DNA of 64,000 nt from Phocoena phocoena. Taxonomy: Eukaryota; Chordata; Mammalia; Artiodactyla; Phocoenidae. Numbering within the stretch: position 1 is the first letter of the stretch; each line of letters starts with the position of its first letter. The notes beneath the pieces were generated by a model. That model was not told the origin of the DNA, did not search any database, and saw nothing but the letters and a program-made list of their open reading frames with translations. Positions 11,684 through 22,935 of the stretch are shown here, in pieces. The stretch spans positions 115,956,697 to 116,020,696 of the forward strand of contig NC_089220.1 of the NCBI RefSeq assembly GCF_963924675.1. The letters are read 5' to 3'. A program made the position numbers and the translations under genes.

Positions 11684-11849
11684 GGCCTCTCACTGTTGTG
11701 GCCTCTCCCGTTGCGGAGCACAGGCTCCGGACGCGCAGGCTCAGCGGCCATGGCTCACGGGCCCAGCCGCTCCGCGGCATGTGGGATCTTCCCAGACCGG
11801 GGCACGAACCCACGTGGACTCTCAACCACTGCGCCACTAGGGAAGCCCG
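11684..11849 (-). mobile_element. Truncated, internally deleted CHR SINE
   Basis: The plus strand shows the reverse complement of a short CHR SINE (GGCCTCTCACTGTTGTGGCCTC to GCCACTAGGGAAGCCC). The poly-T end and GCGGTACGCG piece are missing. A piece between 'cacgaaccca' and 'ctctcaaccactg' is shortened to 'cgtgga', removing part of the region between the A and B box-like motifs. No target-site duplication is visible. Confidence 0.88.
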
Positions 11850-13112
11850 CATTCTTTACTTTGTTATGAAAAGTATTCAAGTTCCCAGTTCCTCCCTTAA
11901 GTCTTCCTGATCCCCAGCTCACACACCCTTCTCTCAACCCCTACACCCCATGCTGTGCAGCATTCTGTCCTGCCTGGCCCTCTCCCAGAGGTCTTTGCAG
12001 CCAATGCCACCTCCCTAGGCAGACTGGCCTCCTGTCTCCTTGTCTTCCCCTGAGAGGTGGCCTTGGACCGAGGTCAGCATGGCCCTGTGACCCTGCCTCC
12101 CTGTGGCCAGCAGCCTTGGCCGGAGCTCCTCTCCTCCCTCATCTCCAGCTGGTGCTCCCCACTTGTACACCCTAGGAAGCCCCTCAGGGTTGGGAGAACC
12201 TTGACTGCTACCTCTTTCTGCAGGTTGGTGTGGAGCAGCATAGCATGGAAACCTCGCTGCAGCCTGGCCTGTTGATGAGAAGCAGGTGTCCTGAGGGCTT
12301 TCTGCTGTAGGTGAGATGCTCCACGCTCCTCCTGGCTGGCCCCTCCTTTCCCACCCCTGTTCTCGCATGTCTCCTCCCTGCCTGCTCCCCTCTCTCTTCT
12401 TTTTCTCTCTCTGCCCTTGTCTCCCTATTTCTCCTTTTGCCTCTTTGCATTACTCTGTAGTCCTCTGCCAACTGCCTCTACTGCACTTTCCAACAAGGCA
12501 TGGGGACCATTGCTACTATTTCAGACCCCAAACCCTGCTTCATACCTGGTGTTAACCTACCTCCGCCCCACCCTCTAAATCTACACCCGCATCTAATCCT
12601 GGCCTTTCAAGCTGACCCCTAACAAGTGGCCTTGGCCTGTTCCAGTACACCATAGCTACCTAGGGACTGGGATCCTGACCTTATATCTCTGGTCCCAGTC
12701 TAGAACCTTAATTCAAAGACTCACTCATTCACAGCACTCCCCAGTCCCACCCCTAGCCTTTGAGAAGGCGTGAGGCTGAAAACTGGAAATCTGCTGTGTG
12801 CCCTGGGTGTGTGGCCGAGGTCTGAATTTCTGGAAACTGTGGGATTGGCGGGCAGAAGAAAGAAAATAATTCCAATGAAATATGCCGCAGTTAGTGCCGC
12901 TGCTGAAAACGGCCCCTGCGAACTAAGGGAAAGGTCAGGAGAGGGCAGTGAGGATGGTACTAGGAGGCAGGGACCAGAAATGCCAGATAGAGAGTGTCCA
13001 GTGACAGAGAGGGCAGTGCCACACAGAAGGGAGGGGCTGGGGAGGCCCTGGGCAGGTGGAGGAGGGCCAGGGGGCAGAGGTTTCCTGCTAGGAGACTGGA
13101 GGTCTTTTCCTT
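11850..13112. other. Intergenic DNA, pyrimidine-rich in part
   Basis: The stretch from 12000 to 12560 is C/T-rich. I see no gene. A moderately AT-rich, non-repetitive piece at about 12830-12920 could be a conserved element, but that needs a cross-species alignment. Confidence 0.4.
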
Positions 13113-13620
13113 CCTTCATTCATTCAACACTATATACCGAGCACCTGCTAAGTGGCTGACCCTTTGGCAGGCACTGGGGGTATCGCAGTGAACAGAACAA
13201 AGTGCCCACCCACGTGGAGCTCATATTCAGACTGGGGAGATGGACAAGAATTACACTCACAGATATGTCAGAGGTAAGTGTTAGGAAGAGGGACGGGGAA
13301 TTCCCCGCTGGTCCCGTGGTTAGGACTCGGCGATTTCACTGCCATGGCCCGGGTTCAATCCCTGGTCGGGGAGCTAAGATCCTGCCAGCAGAGAGGCATG
13401 GCAAAAAAAAAATTAAAAAAGGAAGAGGGACAAATAAAGCAGGGTGAGGGGACAGAGTGACAAAGGCTGATTATGTAAGGTGGTTGGGGAAGGCCTCTCT
13501 GGGGAGTTGGCATTTGAAAATCTCCATAGACTAGAGGGAGTGAGCCCTACAGAGTCCAGTTTGAGAAAAGAACGAGAGCAGTGCCCCCAGCGTGGGAGCA
13601 GGTGATGCGTGAGGCTGGAC
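13113..13620 (+). repeat. Ancient interspersed repeat split by a younger SINE
   Basis: The left part (13113-13282) reads 'ttcattcattcaacactatataccgagcacctgctaagtgg...gtggagctcatattcagactgggg'. The right part (13432-13620) reads 'ggcctctctggggagttggcatttgaaaatc...gaacgagagcagtgcccccagcgtgggagcagg'. Together they form one ancient mammalian repeat of a type found several more times in this window (about 15905, 41440, 46240, 47330). The SINE at 13295-13419 was inserted into it. Confidence 0.65.
13295..13419 (+). mobile_element. Short tRNA-derived SINE nested in an older repeat
   Basis: GGGGAATTCCCCGCTGGTCCCGTGGTTAGGACTC begins the element, and GGTTCAATCCCTGGTCGGGGAGCTAAGATCC marks its core. An A-rich tail follows. 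A perfect 12-bp duplication, AGGAAGAGGGAC, flanks it at 13283-13294 and 13420-13431. Confidence 0.93.
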
Positions 13621-15904
13621 ACAGTCAGCGGGGTGGAGATGGGGCCAGACAAGTAGCCAGGGGCAGATCAGAGAGGCACCTCCTGGTTTCCAAGTTCTGA
13701 AGAACTGAGACTGGAGAAGAGCCGAGAGGCCCTCACACCTGAGCGAAGGGGAGGGGTGTGTGGAGAGGAAGGTGGAGGGTGGGAGAGGAAACGGGAGTGA
13801 GGGCATCATGGTAGGGTCAGCCAGGGGCCAGGCCGGCTCTGCCTGGGCTGGGGCCTCTGGGCTGAGGCTGATGGAGGGGAGGAGATGGGGCCTGGCCTGC
13901 CGGCCCGACCCACAGCCTCGGGAGCCCACACAACGCGCTGACGCTCGAGCCATCCCCACATACCCGCAGTGTGCGTGCACCAACAAGCACATATGGAAAA
14001 TCAGCACAGGCTCACGTGCGTGCAAACAGAAATGATTGTGCGTGAACGCACGAGTGCACGCAGACTCCTCATGTGAAGGTAGGCATTAGAAATTCTAGAA
14101 CATCAGGGCTGAAGGACATCAGACCATCTCATCTGACTCCCACATAGGACAGAGAAACTGTATTCTCAATGGCCCAGGCCAGACTCTCCCTCCTGGGAGA
14201 CCCACAGGCTTAACCAAGTCCCACCGGGAGCCGCTGAGCTTCCTCCCAATTATTCCAGCAAGCTGTGTGGAGGGAAAGTGGGGTTGGAATCAAGACCAAC
14301 CTGCCCTCTCCGCATGATGGCAACAGCCCCCAACCATGGCTGGCCACACATCTGAGCACCAACGGTCTCCTTCTTCTCAGAGCCAATTTCAGGGCCCAGC
14401 GGACCCTCTTTCTCCATCTCCTTTTCTGTGTCGACCTTTCTCTACCTTTAGGTCTAACCCTGGCTGTCGGTGATTGCTTTCTTTCTCTCTTCCCCCATCT
14501 CTGTCTCCCTTTTCTCAGTCTCTCGGTTTCTCTCCAGTTCCCTCTGTGCTGGGCTCTGTCCCTCTCACTCTATTTTCTCTCTCTCTCCAGGATCTTTTTT
14601 TGCCTTCCAGGAAAAGCTGACGTGGCCCCCTGGTCAGCTGGAGTGAGGCCTCTTTGGGGTGGTGGAGTCAGGCTGGCTGAGCCTCTGCAGCAGGAAAGGG
14701 ATTGGCCGCCCTGGTGGGAGGGGAAGGCAGGAGGAATGGGAGGAGAAAGGGCTGGGCTCCTGCGGAGGGCTGGAGAAGGGGGAGCAGAAAGAAAAACTCT
14801 GTGGGAAGAAGTGAGCACCACCTCCCCTGCTACGGTGATCAACTGTCCCAGTTGGCCTGGGACTGTCTGCATTTTAACACTGAAAGCCCCGCATCCTGGG
14901 ACTGTTGGTCACTCTACCCTGAGGCCCACAGGAGCCAGGATGGGGCTGGCAGGATGGGCTCCCAGACCTGACTCCTTTCCTCCACCTCCTAATTCTCCCT
15001 TCCACCGTTGCAGGGCTGCTGGGATGGTGGGGGGGTTTTAGGCTCTGAGAGAAGCTCTCTAGCCCTAGGCCTTTGGGCCTCCATCTGTGATCTGGGGACA
15101 GTCAAGGTATCCACATACTCACCGAGGATCCCCATCTCCAGGTCCACAGGGAGCTCCCGGCTGGAAAGAGGAAGGGGAGCCGACCTCCAGTTTGTGTCCT
15201 TGCCTGCTCACATTATCTCCTGTGGGATGGGCTTTTCAGGAAGAACTTTCAGTCGATGAGGGGATGATGGTGCAGGGAAGGCAAAGGGTGGGGCGGGGGC
15301 GGGGTGCTGCCTAGGAGTTGATAAGCCCAGTCCTTGGAGTTGTACCACCGCTTCTCAGGCTCGGCAGGGAGTGGCCCTGCGTGGCCCACTGTGAAGCACC
15401 TTGGAGGACACTATGCTTCTTGGTAGAGGCCCACTGGACCCTGACGGCCCTTGTCCTATTGTCCTTCTTGGTAGAGGTGGGGCACACTTCACCCTCAGGA
15501 GGTGACGGGATCTGGGCAGATGGGGAAGAGCTGTCAGTGACCAATGTGTGCAGACTCAGCTCTGCCTGGGTGGGCAGGTCCCTCTTGCTGCTCCTGCCAT
15601 AGCACCACCCCGTTCCCCCCTGCCTCCACCCCCGGCTGCTCTGCATGGGATTCCAAGGGCAGCCTACTGTTGGGCTGCCATCAAGGTCTTTGATGATGGG
15701 GAATGGGGGTGAAAGGACCCCCAGGAAGTCTGGTAACGTGCTCACTCACCCAACAGAGGGTGGGTCTCCCACATTGTATGAAATATTCTTAAAATGTCCT
15801 GTTCTGAGGAAGCCGGTCTGGGCCCAGGGTCCTTACCTGTAAAATGAGGGGATGGAGAAGGTGGCCTCCAAAGTGCTTTCATTTCTGGCAGCTGACGCCC
15901 ACGC
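13621..15904. other. GC-rich intergenic DNA, no gene seen
   Basis: The long open frame at 14265-15041 (258 codons) is pyrimidine/purine-skewed low-complexity sequence with no domain I recognise. Overlapping frames on the other strand are also open, so I treat it as chance. No splice-bounded exon is evident. Confidence 0.5.
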
Positions 15905-16060
15905 AACTCATCCATTCATTGAGTCAAGGGGTATTTACTGAGCACTCTCTCTGTGCCAGGGGTTAACAACACCAGGGAAGACAAGATGTCTGCCTTGAAC
16001 AGGCTTCCTCTCTAGTAGAGGGGTCTCCCATTAAACACATGAGAATAAAGTTATGTCAAG
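15905..16060 (+). repeat. Ancient interspersed repeat fragment
   Basis: The sequence 'tccattcattgagtcaaggggtatttactgagcactctctctgtgccagggg...gacaagatgtctgccttgaac' is the same ancient mammalian repeat type as at 13113. It is truncated on the right. Confidence 0.6.
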
Positions 16061-16235
16061 TGAATTAACTGAGAAAATCTCTAATAGGAAAGACAGTTCC
16101 AAATAAGTAAGCTAACAGAAAAAAAAATGCAACTTGAAGAAACCAGCAATGCAGATAGAATGAAGCTTTCAAAAAAAAGCTATTATTAACGTCAGAGAAA
16201 TACAATATATACACATGAAACAAGAACTGGATGCA

Positions 16236-16887
16236 CATCAGAAAATCTACAAACAACAAATGCTGGAGAGGGTGTGGAGAACAGGGAACCCTCTCGCACT
16301 GTTGGTGGGAATGTAAATGGATACAGCCACTATGGAGAACAGTATGGAGGTTCCTTAAAAAACTACAAATAGAACTACCATATGACCCAGCAATTCCACT
16401 ACTGGGCATATACCCTGAGAAAACCATAATTCAAAAAGAGTCATGTACCAAAATGTTCATTGCAGTTCTATTTACAACAACCAGGAGATGGAAACAACCT
16501 AAGTGCCCATCATCAGATGAATGGATAAAGGAGATGTGGCACATATATACAATGGAATAAAAAGGAATGAAATTGGGTCATTTGTAGAGACGTGGATGGA
16601 GTTAGAGACCGTCATACAGAGTGAAATAAGTCAAAAAGAGAAAAATAAATATCGTACATTAATGCATATATGTGGAATCTAGAAAAATGGTACAGGTGAA
16701 CCGGTTTGCAGGGCAGAAACAGAGGTACGGACGTAGAGAGCAAATGTATGGACACCAAGGGGGGAAAGCGGGGTGGCGGTGGTGGTGTGATGAAGTGGGA
16801 GATTGGGATTGACATATATACACTAATGTGTGTAAAATGGGTAACTAATAAGAACCTGCTGTATAAAATATAAAATTTAAAAAAACA
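16236..16887 (+). mobile_element. 5'-truncated LINE-1 (ORF2 end plus 3' UTR)
   Basis: The fragment encodes the last part of L1 ORF2. The motif HCWWECK is followed by [12 protein letters not shown] and DEWIKEMWHIYTME. A 3' UTR ('gtgtaaaatgggtaactaataagaacctgctgtataaa') and a short A-rich tail come after it. A 14-bp target-site duplication with one mismatch (AAGAACTGGATGCA at 16222-16235; AAGAACTGGACGCA at 16888-16901) marks the ends. The frame ends early because about 13 bases after 'acaatggaat' are missing relative to the usual L1. The copy is dead. Confidence 0.95.
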
Positions 16888-16901
16888 AAGAACTGGACGC
16901 A

Positions 16902-17448
16902 AGTATCCTCTCCCTGGAGGATGCTAGTGTTGGGACAGCAGAGCCCAGGGAGCGACGCTGCGTCCCCAGACAGGCGGCACCTAAGGTGGGGTTTCAGGCA
17001 CTTGGGAGGCCACAGAGAGACTATTCCAAAAGGAGCGATGTCCTTCAACCTCACCTGGCTGCCAGGTGGGTAGTCCTGGGTGATGGAACTGTCTCTGTGA
17101 GCCTGAGTGTCTCAGAATCCCAGTCTGGAAACTGAAGCCCAGCTGGTTCCTGTCCGGAGCTTTCTTTTACCCGCTTGGAGCCCAGTCACACCCCTGCCTC
17201 CCGCCCGCCCAAAACTTCCAGCCCAGTGGGGAGCCAGGGCTGGAGCCTTGGAGCCTGGGGACCTCCGGGATGACATGTGTTTAGGGCAGCCCAGCCTCAG
17301 AGCCAGCAGGCAGGCCTGACACGGGCGGGCCAGGAGGATGTGTTTTCTTACAAAAACATCTCTAACGTTTTGGCTTCTTACTGAGGCTTCAGAGCATCGT
17401 GGGTGTTTTATACACTTTGGCCTCAGCTTTTCACTGGAACACACCCAC
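16902..17448. other. GC-rich upstream DNA of ISLR, no gene seen
   Basis: No exon or repeat is supported. GC content rises from about 17000 onward towards ISLR. Confidence 0.4.
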
Positions 17449-17745
17449 CACCCACACAGACACACAGTCACAGATATGCACACTCACTGCTACACATAAA
17501 CATGCACACACACACGCGCCCAAATATACAGACAGACTCACATACACCCACACAAACACAGAGACACACAAAGACTCAGCCTCACACCTACACAAATACA
17601 CACACCCAAACATTTCCAAACACACAGATTCACCCATACATGGTCTCACACCCACATCCACACAAACACACATACAAACTCATCTGCACATAGAGATGTC
17701 ACACCCACACTCAGACATGCACACACAAGTGTACACACAATCCCT
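17449..17745 (+). repeat. CA-rich imperfect simple-sequence tract
   Basis: About 300 bases consist of ACACAC/CACAAACACA/CACACCCAC units with scattered T and G. The tract keeps all frames largely open and explains the long artificial open frame 17399-18247. It lies about 1.4 kb upstream of the ISLR coding exon. Confidence 0.9.
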
Positions 17746-19147
17746 CACACGGTCTCAGCTTGGAGAATGCCCCCCACCCCCGCGCATTTTTTTCTTGTTC
17801 AAAGTGAGGTTAGAAGTCTCCCACCTTCCACGGGATTCAGTTTCTCACCCTTCCCCCCATAAAAATCCTTCTGGCCACATTTTTCTTGGGTCTTGTCCAG
17901 CTAGTGCTGTGTCTTTAAGGAAGTTGAAGCTGCTAAAAGTGAGTGAGAGAGAGAAAAAAAAAAAATCAAAAAATTTGGCATCTTTTCCCCCTCAAGTTTC
18001 TGGTGTCACTTATGAAACACGGGTCCTTGTTGCTGCAGAGAAGCAGTTGTTTTGCTGGAAGGAGGAAGTATACGGGCTGCCTGGGCTTCCTTCCTGCAGC
18101 CTCCTCTCAGCAGACGGTCTCAGGCACCCTGTTCGGATAAGGAAAGGACAGGCCCAGGTGTGCAGACTGAAGGTGGGACAGGGACCAGGCTGCCCCGTCC
18201 TCCAGCATCTTCATCTTCCCTTGGCCCTGCAGACCGTCCAGGGCTAACTGTTCCTTTGTTGCTTTTTTGGTCCCATCTTAGAAGAGGTTCTGCTTGACTA
18301 AGAAAGAGTACTTTGAAGGTAAGCCAGCTGGAAGAGGGCTCCAAGGGCCAGTGGGAGGAGAGGGCAGCCTGCCGGGCACAGGGGCTGGGCTCCCCTGGGC
18401 ACTTTCCTGTTGGTTTGGGGTGCTTGGGACAATCCCTTGCTTGGATCTGTCCAGGGGGCCTCAGTCCCTCTAATAACCGCAGCCCTGGAAATCTCAGCAG
18501 TGTTTGGGTTGAGCCACGGGCCTCACCCAAGCCAGCTGAGAGGTCCTGGCAGGGGGTTATTTAGGCAGCTGCCTGGCGTAGTTTGAACCGAATAGGCCAA
18601 GGGTGTGATTCTGTAGAAAGGGTCTGGTGTCTGCTGTGGTCACGGGCCGGCAGGAACGGGAGAGCGGTGGGTGGGGCGGATGGGGGTGGTGTGCACTGCA
18701 CAAGGGTCCTTGTCTAGGCCGGGGCAAAGCATACCTATGGGGGGCTTTAGTGGGAGGGACTGCGGCCAGGATGTGGGAGGGCAGGAGGGAGGTTCTGCCG
18801 AGTGCTGGGTGGAGGAGGTGGCTGGAAAACAGATCTCAAGCCATAAAGTCAGCTCGGAGCTGGCCGATGCAGGGAGAGCTCTCTGCTCAGAGAAGGAGCT
18901 GGGGTCCTCTTCCGTCCGCTCTTCACCTGCTCCTGACTGCATGACCTCGGGCAAGTCCTGGACCTTCTTTGGGCCTCAGTTTCCCCTCCTATAGAATGGG
19001 GGTGGTGGGCTAGGTGGTACTGGGTCTTAGCTGGAAGATGCTGGCAGGTCCTTCTGATGGGGAAGAGCTCTGGGTCAGGGTGCTGAGAGGGATGAGTGCC
19101 TTCTGTGTGTCCTCGGGGTCACCTTGGTGGCATGTCCTTCTCTGCAG
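17746..19147. other. ISLR upstream region, possible non-coding first exon
   Basis: ISLR normally has a non-coding first exon spliced to one coding exon. A splice-donor-like CTTTGAAG|GTAAGCC at 18312-18325 could end such an exon, and sequence before it (about 18000-18319) is conserved-looking but unproven. I see no TATA box that I would call. The rest is ordinary intronic or upstream DNA. Confidence 0.3.
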
Positions 19148-19155
19148 GAGGTAGG

Positions 19156-20445
19156 ATGCAGGAGCTGCGTCTGCTGTGCTGGGTGGTCCTTGTGGGCCTG
19201 GTGCAGGCCTGTCCCGAGTCCTGCGACTGTGGGGAAAAGTATGGCTTCCAGATCGCCGACTGTGCCTACCGTGACCTGGAGGCCGTGCCACCCGGCTTCC
19301 CGGCCAACGTGACCACGTTAAGCCTGTCGGCCAATCGGCTGCCGAGCTTACCAGAAGGCGCCTTCAGGGAGGTGCCCCTGCTGCAGTCGCTGTGGCTGGC
19401 GCACAATGAGATCCGCAGGGTGGCCGCTGGTGCCCTGGCCCCTCTGGGCCAACTCAAGAGCCTGGACCTCAGCCACAACCTCATCTCTGACTTTGCCTGG
19501 AGCAATCTGAACAACCTCAGCGCCCTCCAGCTGCTCAAGATGGATAGCAACGAGCTGACCTTCATCCCCCGCGACGCCTTCCGCAGCCTTCGCGCCCTGC
19601 GCTCACTGCAGCTCAATCACAACCGCTTGCACACGCTGGCAGAGGGCACCTTCGCGCCGCTCACTGCGCTGTCCCACCTGCAGATCAACGATAACCCCTT
19701 CGACTGTACCTGTGGCATCGTGTGGTTCAAGACGTGGGCCCTGACCACTGCTGTGTCCATCCCAGAGCAGGATAACATCACCTGCACTTCACCCCACGTG
19801 CTCAAGGGCACACGGCTGAACCGCCTGCTGCCGTTGCCTTGCTCGGCACCCTCAGTGCAGCTCACTTACCAGCCCAGCCAGGACGGCGCCGAGCTGCGTC
19901 CTGGCTTCGTGCTGGCGCTCCACTGCGACGTGGACGGGCAGCCAGCCCCCCAGGTTCACTGGCACATCCAGACGCCCGGCGGCACCGTGGAGATTGCCAG
20001 CCCCAACGTGGGTGCCGATGGGCGTGCTCTGCCCGGTGTCCTGGCAGCCAGCGGCCGGCCGCGCTTTCAGGCCTTTGCCAATGGCAGCCTGCTCATCCCC
20101 GACTTCGGCAAGCTGGAGGAGGGCACCTATAGCTGCCTGGCCACCAACGAGCTGGGCAGTGCGGAGAGCTCAGTGAACGTGGCACTGGCCACACCAGGCG
20201 AGGGTGGCGAGGATGCGCTGGGGCGCAGGTTCCATGGCAAAGCGGCCGAGGGTAAGGGCTGCTACACGGTTGACAATGAGGTGCAGCCGTCGGGTCCTGA
20301 GGACAACGTCGTCATCATCTACCTCAGCCGTGCTGGGGGCCCCGAGGCTGCAGCAGCAGCAGGAGGAGGGGTCTCCGAGAAGCAGCCCCCAGGGCTGCTC
20401 CTGCTGGGCAAGAGCCTCCTCCTCCTCTTCTTCACTGCCTTCTAG
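19156..20445 (+). CDS. ISLR: ISLR (Meflin), LRR and Ig domain protein
   Basis: The 429-codon frame is almost identical to what I know of mammalian ISLR (human 428 aa). Residues 1-18 are a signal peptide and 19-50 a cysteine-rich LRR N-cap (CPESCDCG). About five leucine-rich repeats follow at 51-170, with an LRR C-cap (NPFDCTCGIVWFK) at 180-231. One Ig-like domain at 232-343 has the cysteines in HCDV and YSCLA. The C-terminal hydrophobic tail (LLLLGKSLLLLFF) fits the GPI-anchor signal reported for Meflin. N-glycosylation sequons include NVT, NLS, NIT and NGS. The start is the ATG at 19156, with A at -3. An in-frame ATG at 19096 was not chosen because a splice acceptor, TTCTCTGCAG, at 19138-19147 lies between them. 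The protein marks mesenchymal stromal cells and fibroblasts. No break is seen. Confidence 0.97.
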   Translation: MQELRLLCWVVLVGLVQACPESCDCGEKYGFQIADCAYRDLEAVPPGFPANVTTLSLSANRLPSLPEGAFREVPLLQSLWLAHNEIRRVAAGALAPLGQLKSLDLSHNLISDFAWSNLNNLSALQLLKMDSNELTFIPRDAFRSLRALRSLQLNHNRLHTLAEGTFAPLTALSHLQINDNPFDCTCGIVWFKTWALTTAVSIPEQDNITCTSPHVLKGTRLNRLLPLPCSAPSVQLTYQPSQDGAELRPGFVLALHCDVDGQPAPQVHWHIQTPGGTVEIASPNVGADGRALPGVLAASGRPRFQAFANGSLLIPDFGKLEEGTYSCLATNELGSAESSVNVALATPGEGGEDALGRRFHGKAAEGKGCYTVDNEVQPSGPEDNVVIIYLSRAGGPEAAAAAGGGVSEKQPPGLLLLGKSLLLLFFTAF

Positions 20446-21200
20446 CCCCACCCCCACCCAGGCTGGGCTGGAGGAGGCCCAAGGCCTCGCTGACTCCTGC
20501 CCCTGACTCTGCAGCCGTCCCTTACAAGTGCTGCAGGGGTCTGGGCTCGGCAACTCTCGAAGCCTGCATCGGGGACTTCCCATCTTCCTACCTCCCTTTC
20601 TCATCTCTTCTGGAACACTCACTGCCCCAACTTCTAGACTTGCTCAAAGCTAGTGACTAGGACAGAATTTGATCCCGTAACTCACCGTCTACGGTGCTAA
20701 TTGCTGCTAACCACAGTGCCCATGCTCCCTTCTCGGGGCAGTGTGCTGACAGGGCGGCGCCCTAACCAAGCGGGGTGGGGGGGACTCACTGATGGAATTC
20801 TGGGCACTGGGACTGACAAACTGCCGAAGGCTATGGGTGGGGCTTGGGGATTGGGGCTTGGGGCTTGGCAGGGAGGTAGGCTGAAGCAGACAGGACACAG
20901 GAGACTAGGATGTAGCGGAAGTGGCTGGCGTGGCTTTGAAGCTCTCTGACCTGCTTGAGCTCCTGCTGACCTTTGGCGTTCTCTGATGACTTGGGGGCTT
21001 GGGATGCTCTGCCCTCATCTCAGACAGGACTGGAGTGTCCAGAATGTCCTTCATCTCCTCACCCTTTCCTCCTTCAGTGTGCCCCTCCCCCCTGGACACC
21101 TGCCCTGTCTTCCTCTCCAGGTATGCATCTGTAGCCTGCCTCTCCAGAGAGACCAGGCAGCCTGGGGGCGGCAGAGAAATAAACAGCGTTTCTGGTGCTC
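20446..21200 (+). other. ISLR: ISLR 3' UTR with poly(A) signal
   Basis: The stretch after the TAG stop lacks exons and ends at a canonical AATAAA (21178-21183), followed by CAGCGTTTCTGGTG and a GT-rich element. This gives a 3' UTR of about 750 bases. The exact cleavage site is inferred. Confidence 0.8.
21178..21183 (+). terminator. ISLR: ISLR poly(A) signal AATAAA
   Basis: A canonical hexamer in the sense orientation, 733 bases after the ISLR stop codon and the first AATAAA after it. Confidence 0.8.
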
Positions 21201-22469
21201 CCCTGCATTTGCCTGGTGTTTTGTCTGGATCTAGGGGGCCCCTGGTGGAGGATAGGACTGGAAGGACAGCCAGCCTGCCTGTCCACATGTTCCGGGGCCT
21301 GTGAGGCAGGGAGGGGTGGCCTGGTGGTGGGTTCAGGGCTGGGTTGAGCTGCAGATGTTCTCCTCCACCCCCCACCTAGCCCACGGTACAAATCGGGGTA
21401 TGAGCCTGACAACAATTGCAAAGGCTTCTCTGGGGTCCCTGAGCAGTGGCCTGAAGGAGGTGTTTTGGAGGGGCCATGGGGGAAATCAAGTGCCTGGGTT
21501 GTGGCCTCTCTTCCCATTCCTGCTCCGGGAAGAGATGTTAGGGAACAGTGAGGAAAGCGGGGACGGGCAAGGCAAGATGGAGGGGAGAGAGAAGGGAGGA
21601 GAGAGGGGATGTAGGATGGGATGAGAAGGAAAGAGAAAGACCCAGAGAGACTGAGGACAAGAGAACATATTTGAAGGAGAAGACAGAGGAAATGAATGGT
21701 ACTTCCTCCCACATTTCCAGAAAGAGGAAATAGTATTCCTGGAGGAAAGTCTTTTCCTCACAGAGCAGGGGGATCAGGAACTGACTTGAGGGGTGGAGGG
21801 CCTGGCAGCAACCTGTGGGTCTCTTAGGATGGGGTCAGAACCTGGAGACCGTAGAACCTGTGCTGGGTCAGAGACACGTCTCCCTAGTGCCTTTATCCCT
21901 GCCCCTTTCCTGATCAAATGGTGCTATGCATAGGGACAAGACCCCATGAGAGAGGCTCTGAAGCCTCTGACTAGAGCCCCCAGAACTGCTGAGCCCAGCA
22001 AAGTGGAGGCAGGGAGGCCAAGGAACGTGGGGTAGCAGTTGTGAGCCTCGGAGGCTGGCCAGCCCGGCTTCCTCCTCCTTCCACATAGAGCACCTCCCCA
22101 TCCCCCCTGGTCAGCTTGCAGCTCCTGCTGAGCTGCTGTCACCAGAGCACGTGTCAAGGATGACTGCACCTCAGATGGAAAGCAGCAGGATGGGGCCGAG
22201 TCCCCTGTGCTCTGCCACTTTGGGTAAGTCACTGCCCATCTCTGGACTTCAGTTTCCTCAGAAAACAAAGGATGGGCTAGGCTATGGTAACTCATTGACT
22301 CTGACCCACTGACTCTGATTATCTAAGGCTTGATAATTCTAACCCAGCTTGGACCCCTTGACCCCATTCACAGTTGAGCAGGCTTGGCTTCTTGGAGTAG
22401 GATGTGGGCCTAAGACCTGAGTCGGGGGCAGCTGGGGAACATTTGTGCTCTGAATGAACTAGCTACTCG
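21201..22469. other. ISLR-STRA6 spacer, no gene seen
   Basis: The sequence is purine-rich around 21540-21740 and otherwise unremarkable. A MIR-like piece ('tctgccactttgggtaagtcactgcccatctctggacttcagtttcctc') lies at about 22208-22262. The two flanking genes converge here, so this is the space between their 3' ends. Confidence 0.5.
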
Positions 22470-22935
22470 CTTGTTTTAAAGTCATCCCTGGCCCCCCATG
22501 CCCTCAAGGTGAAGCCCAAGTTCCCCAGCCAGATGTTCGTGGCCCCTCTGACTGGCTCTCCAAAGTCACCCCTCCCCACCTCTCTTGGAATGGCTAATTA
22601 ATCGTTCCTTTAACAGTCTGCGATGTGTCATCCTCTGTACGTTTACTTATACTGTTCCATCAGTCTGGACACCCTTCTCCTGTTCCTCACTTGGCTAAGT
22701 CAGCTTTTGAGAGTCGGCTGAGGTACCACCTCCTCCAGAAAGCCTTCCTGGATGCTTTTCCCTCACCACCCCCCCTCCAATTGGACTAGGCCCCCTCCTC
22801 TGGCTCACACAGTCCTGAGTGTCCAGCGTCCCAGCCTGATTACACTTTATTATGACTCTGTTTCCATATTTAGGGCAGAGACCCAGTCTGCCTTCTCATT
22901 CCTGAGACCCCGTCAATCACTAACACAGGGCTAGG
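22470..22935 (+). mobile_element. L2-like LINE fragment
   Basis: Landmarks of an L2 3' half are seen: 'ccctggccccccatgccctcaagg', 'agtctggacacccttctcctgttcctcac', 'gtaccacctcctccagaaagccttcctgga' and 'gggcagagacccagtctgccttctcattc'. It is heavily diverged and has no coding potential. Confidence 0.65.

Noticed and set aside
14265..15041. 258-codon open frame upstream of ISLR
   Set aside because: The composition is skewed, there are no recognisable domains and several overlapping frames are also open. I judged it to be chance.
17399..18247. 282-codon His/Thr-rich open frame
   Set aside because: It is produced by the CA-rich simple repeat, which lacks stops.
19096..19155. Upstream in-frame ATG extending ISLR by 20 residues
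   Set aside because: A strong splice acceptor at 19138-19147 interrupts it, and the ATG at 19156 directly precedes a proper signal peptide.
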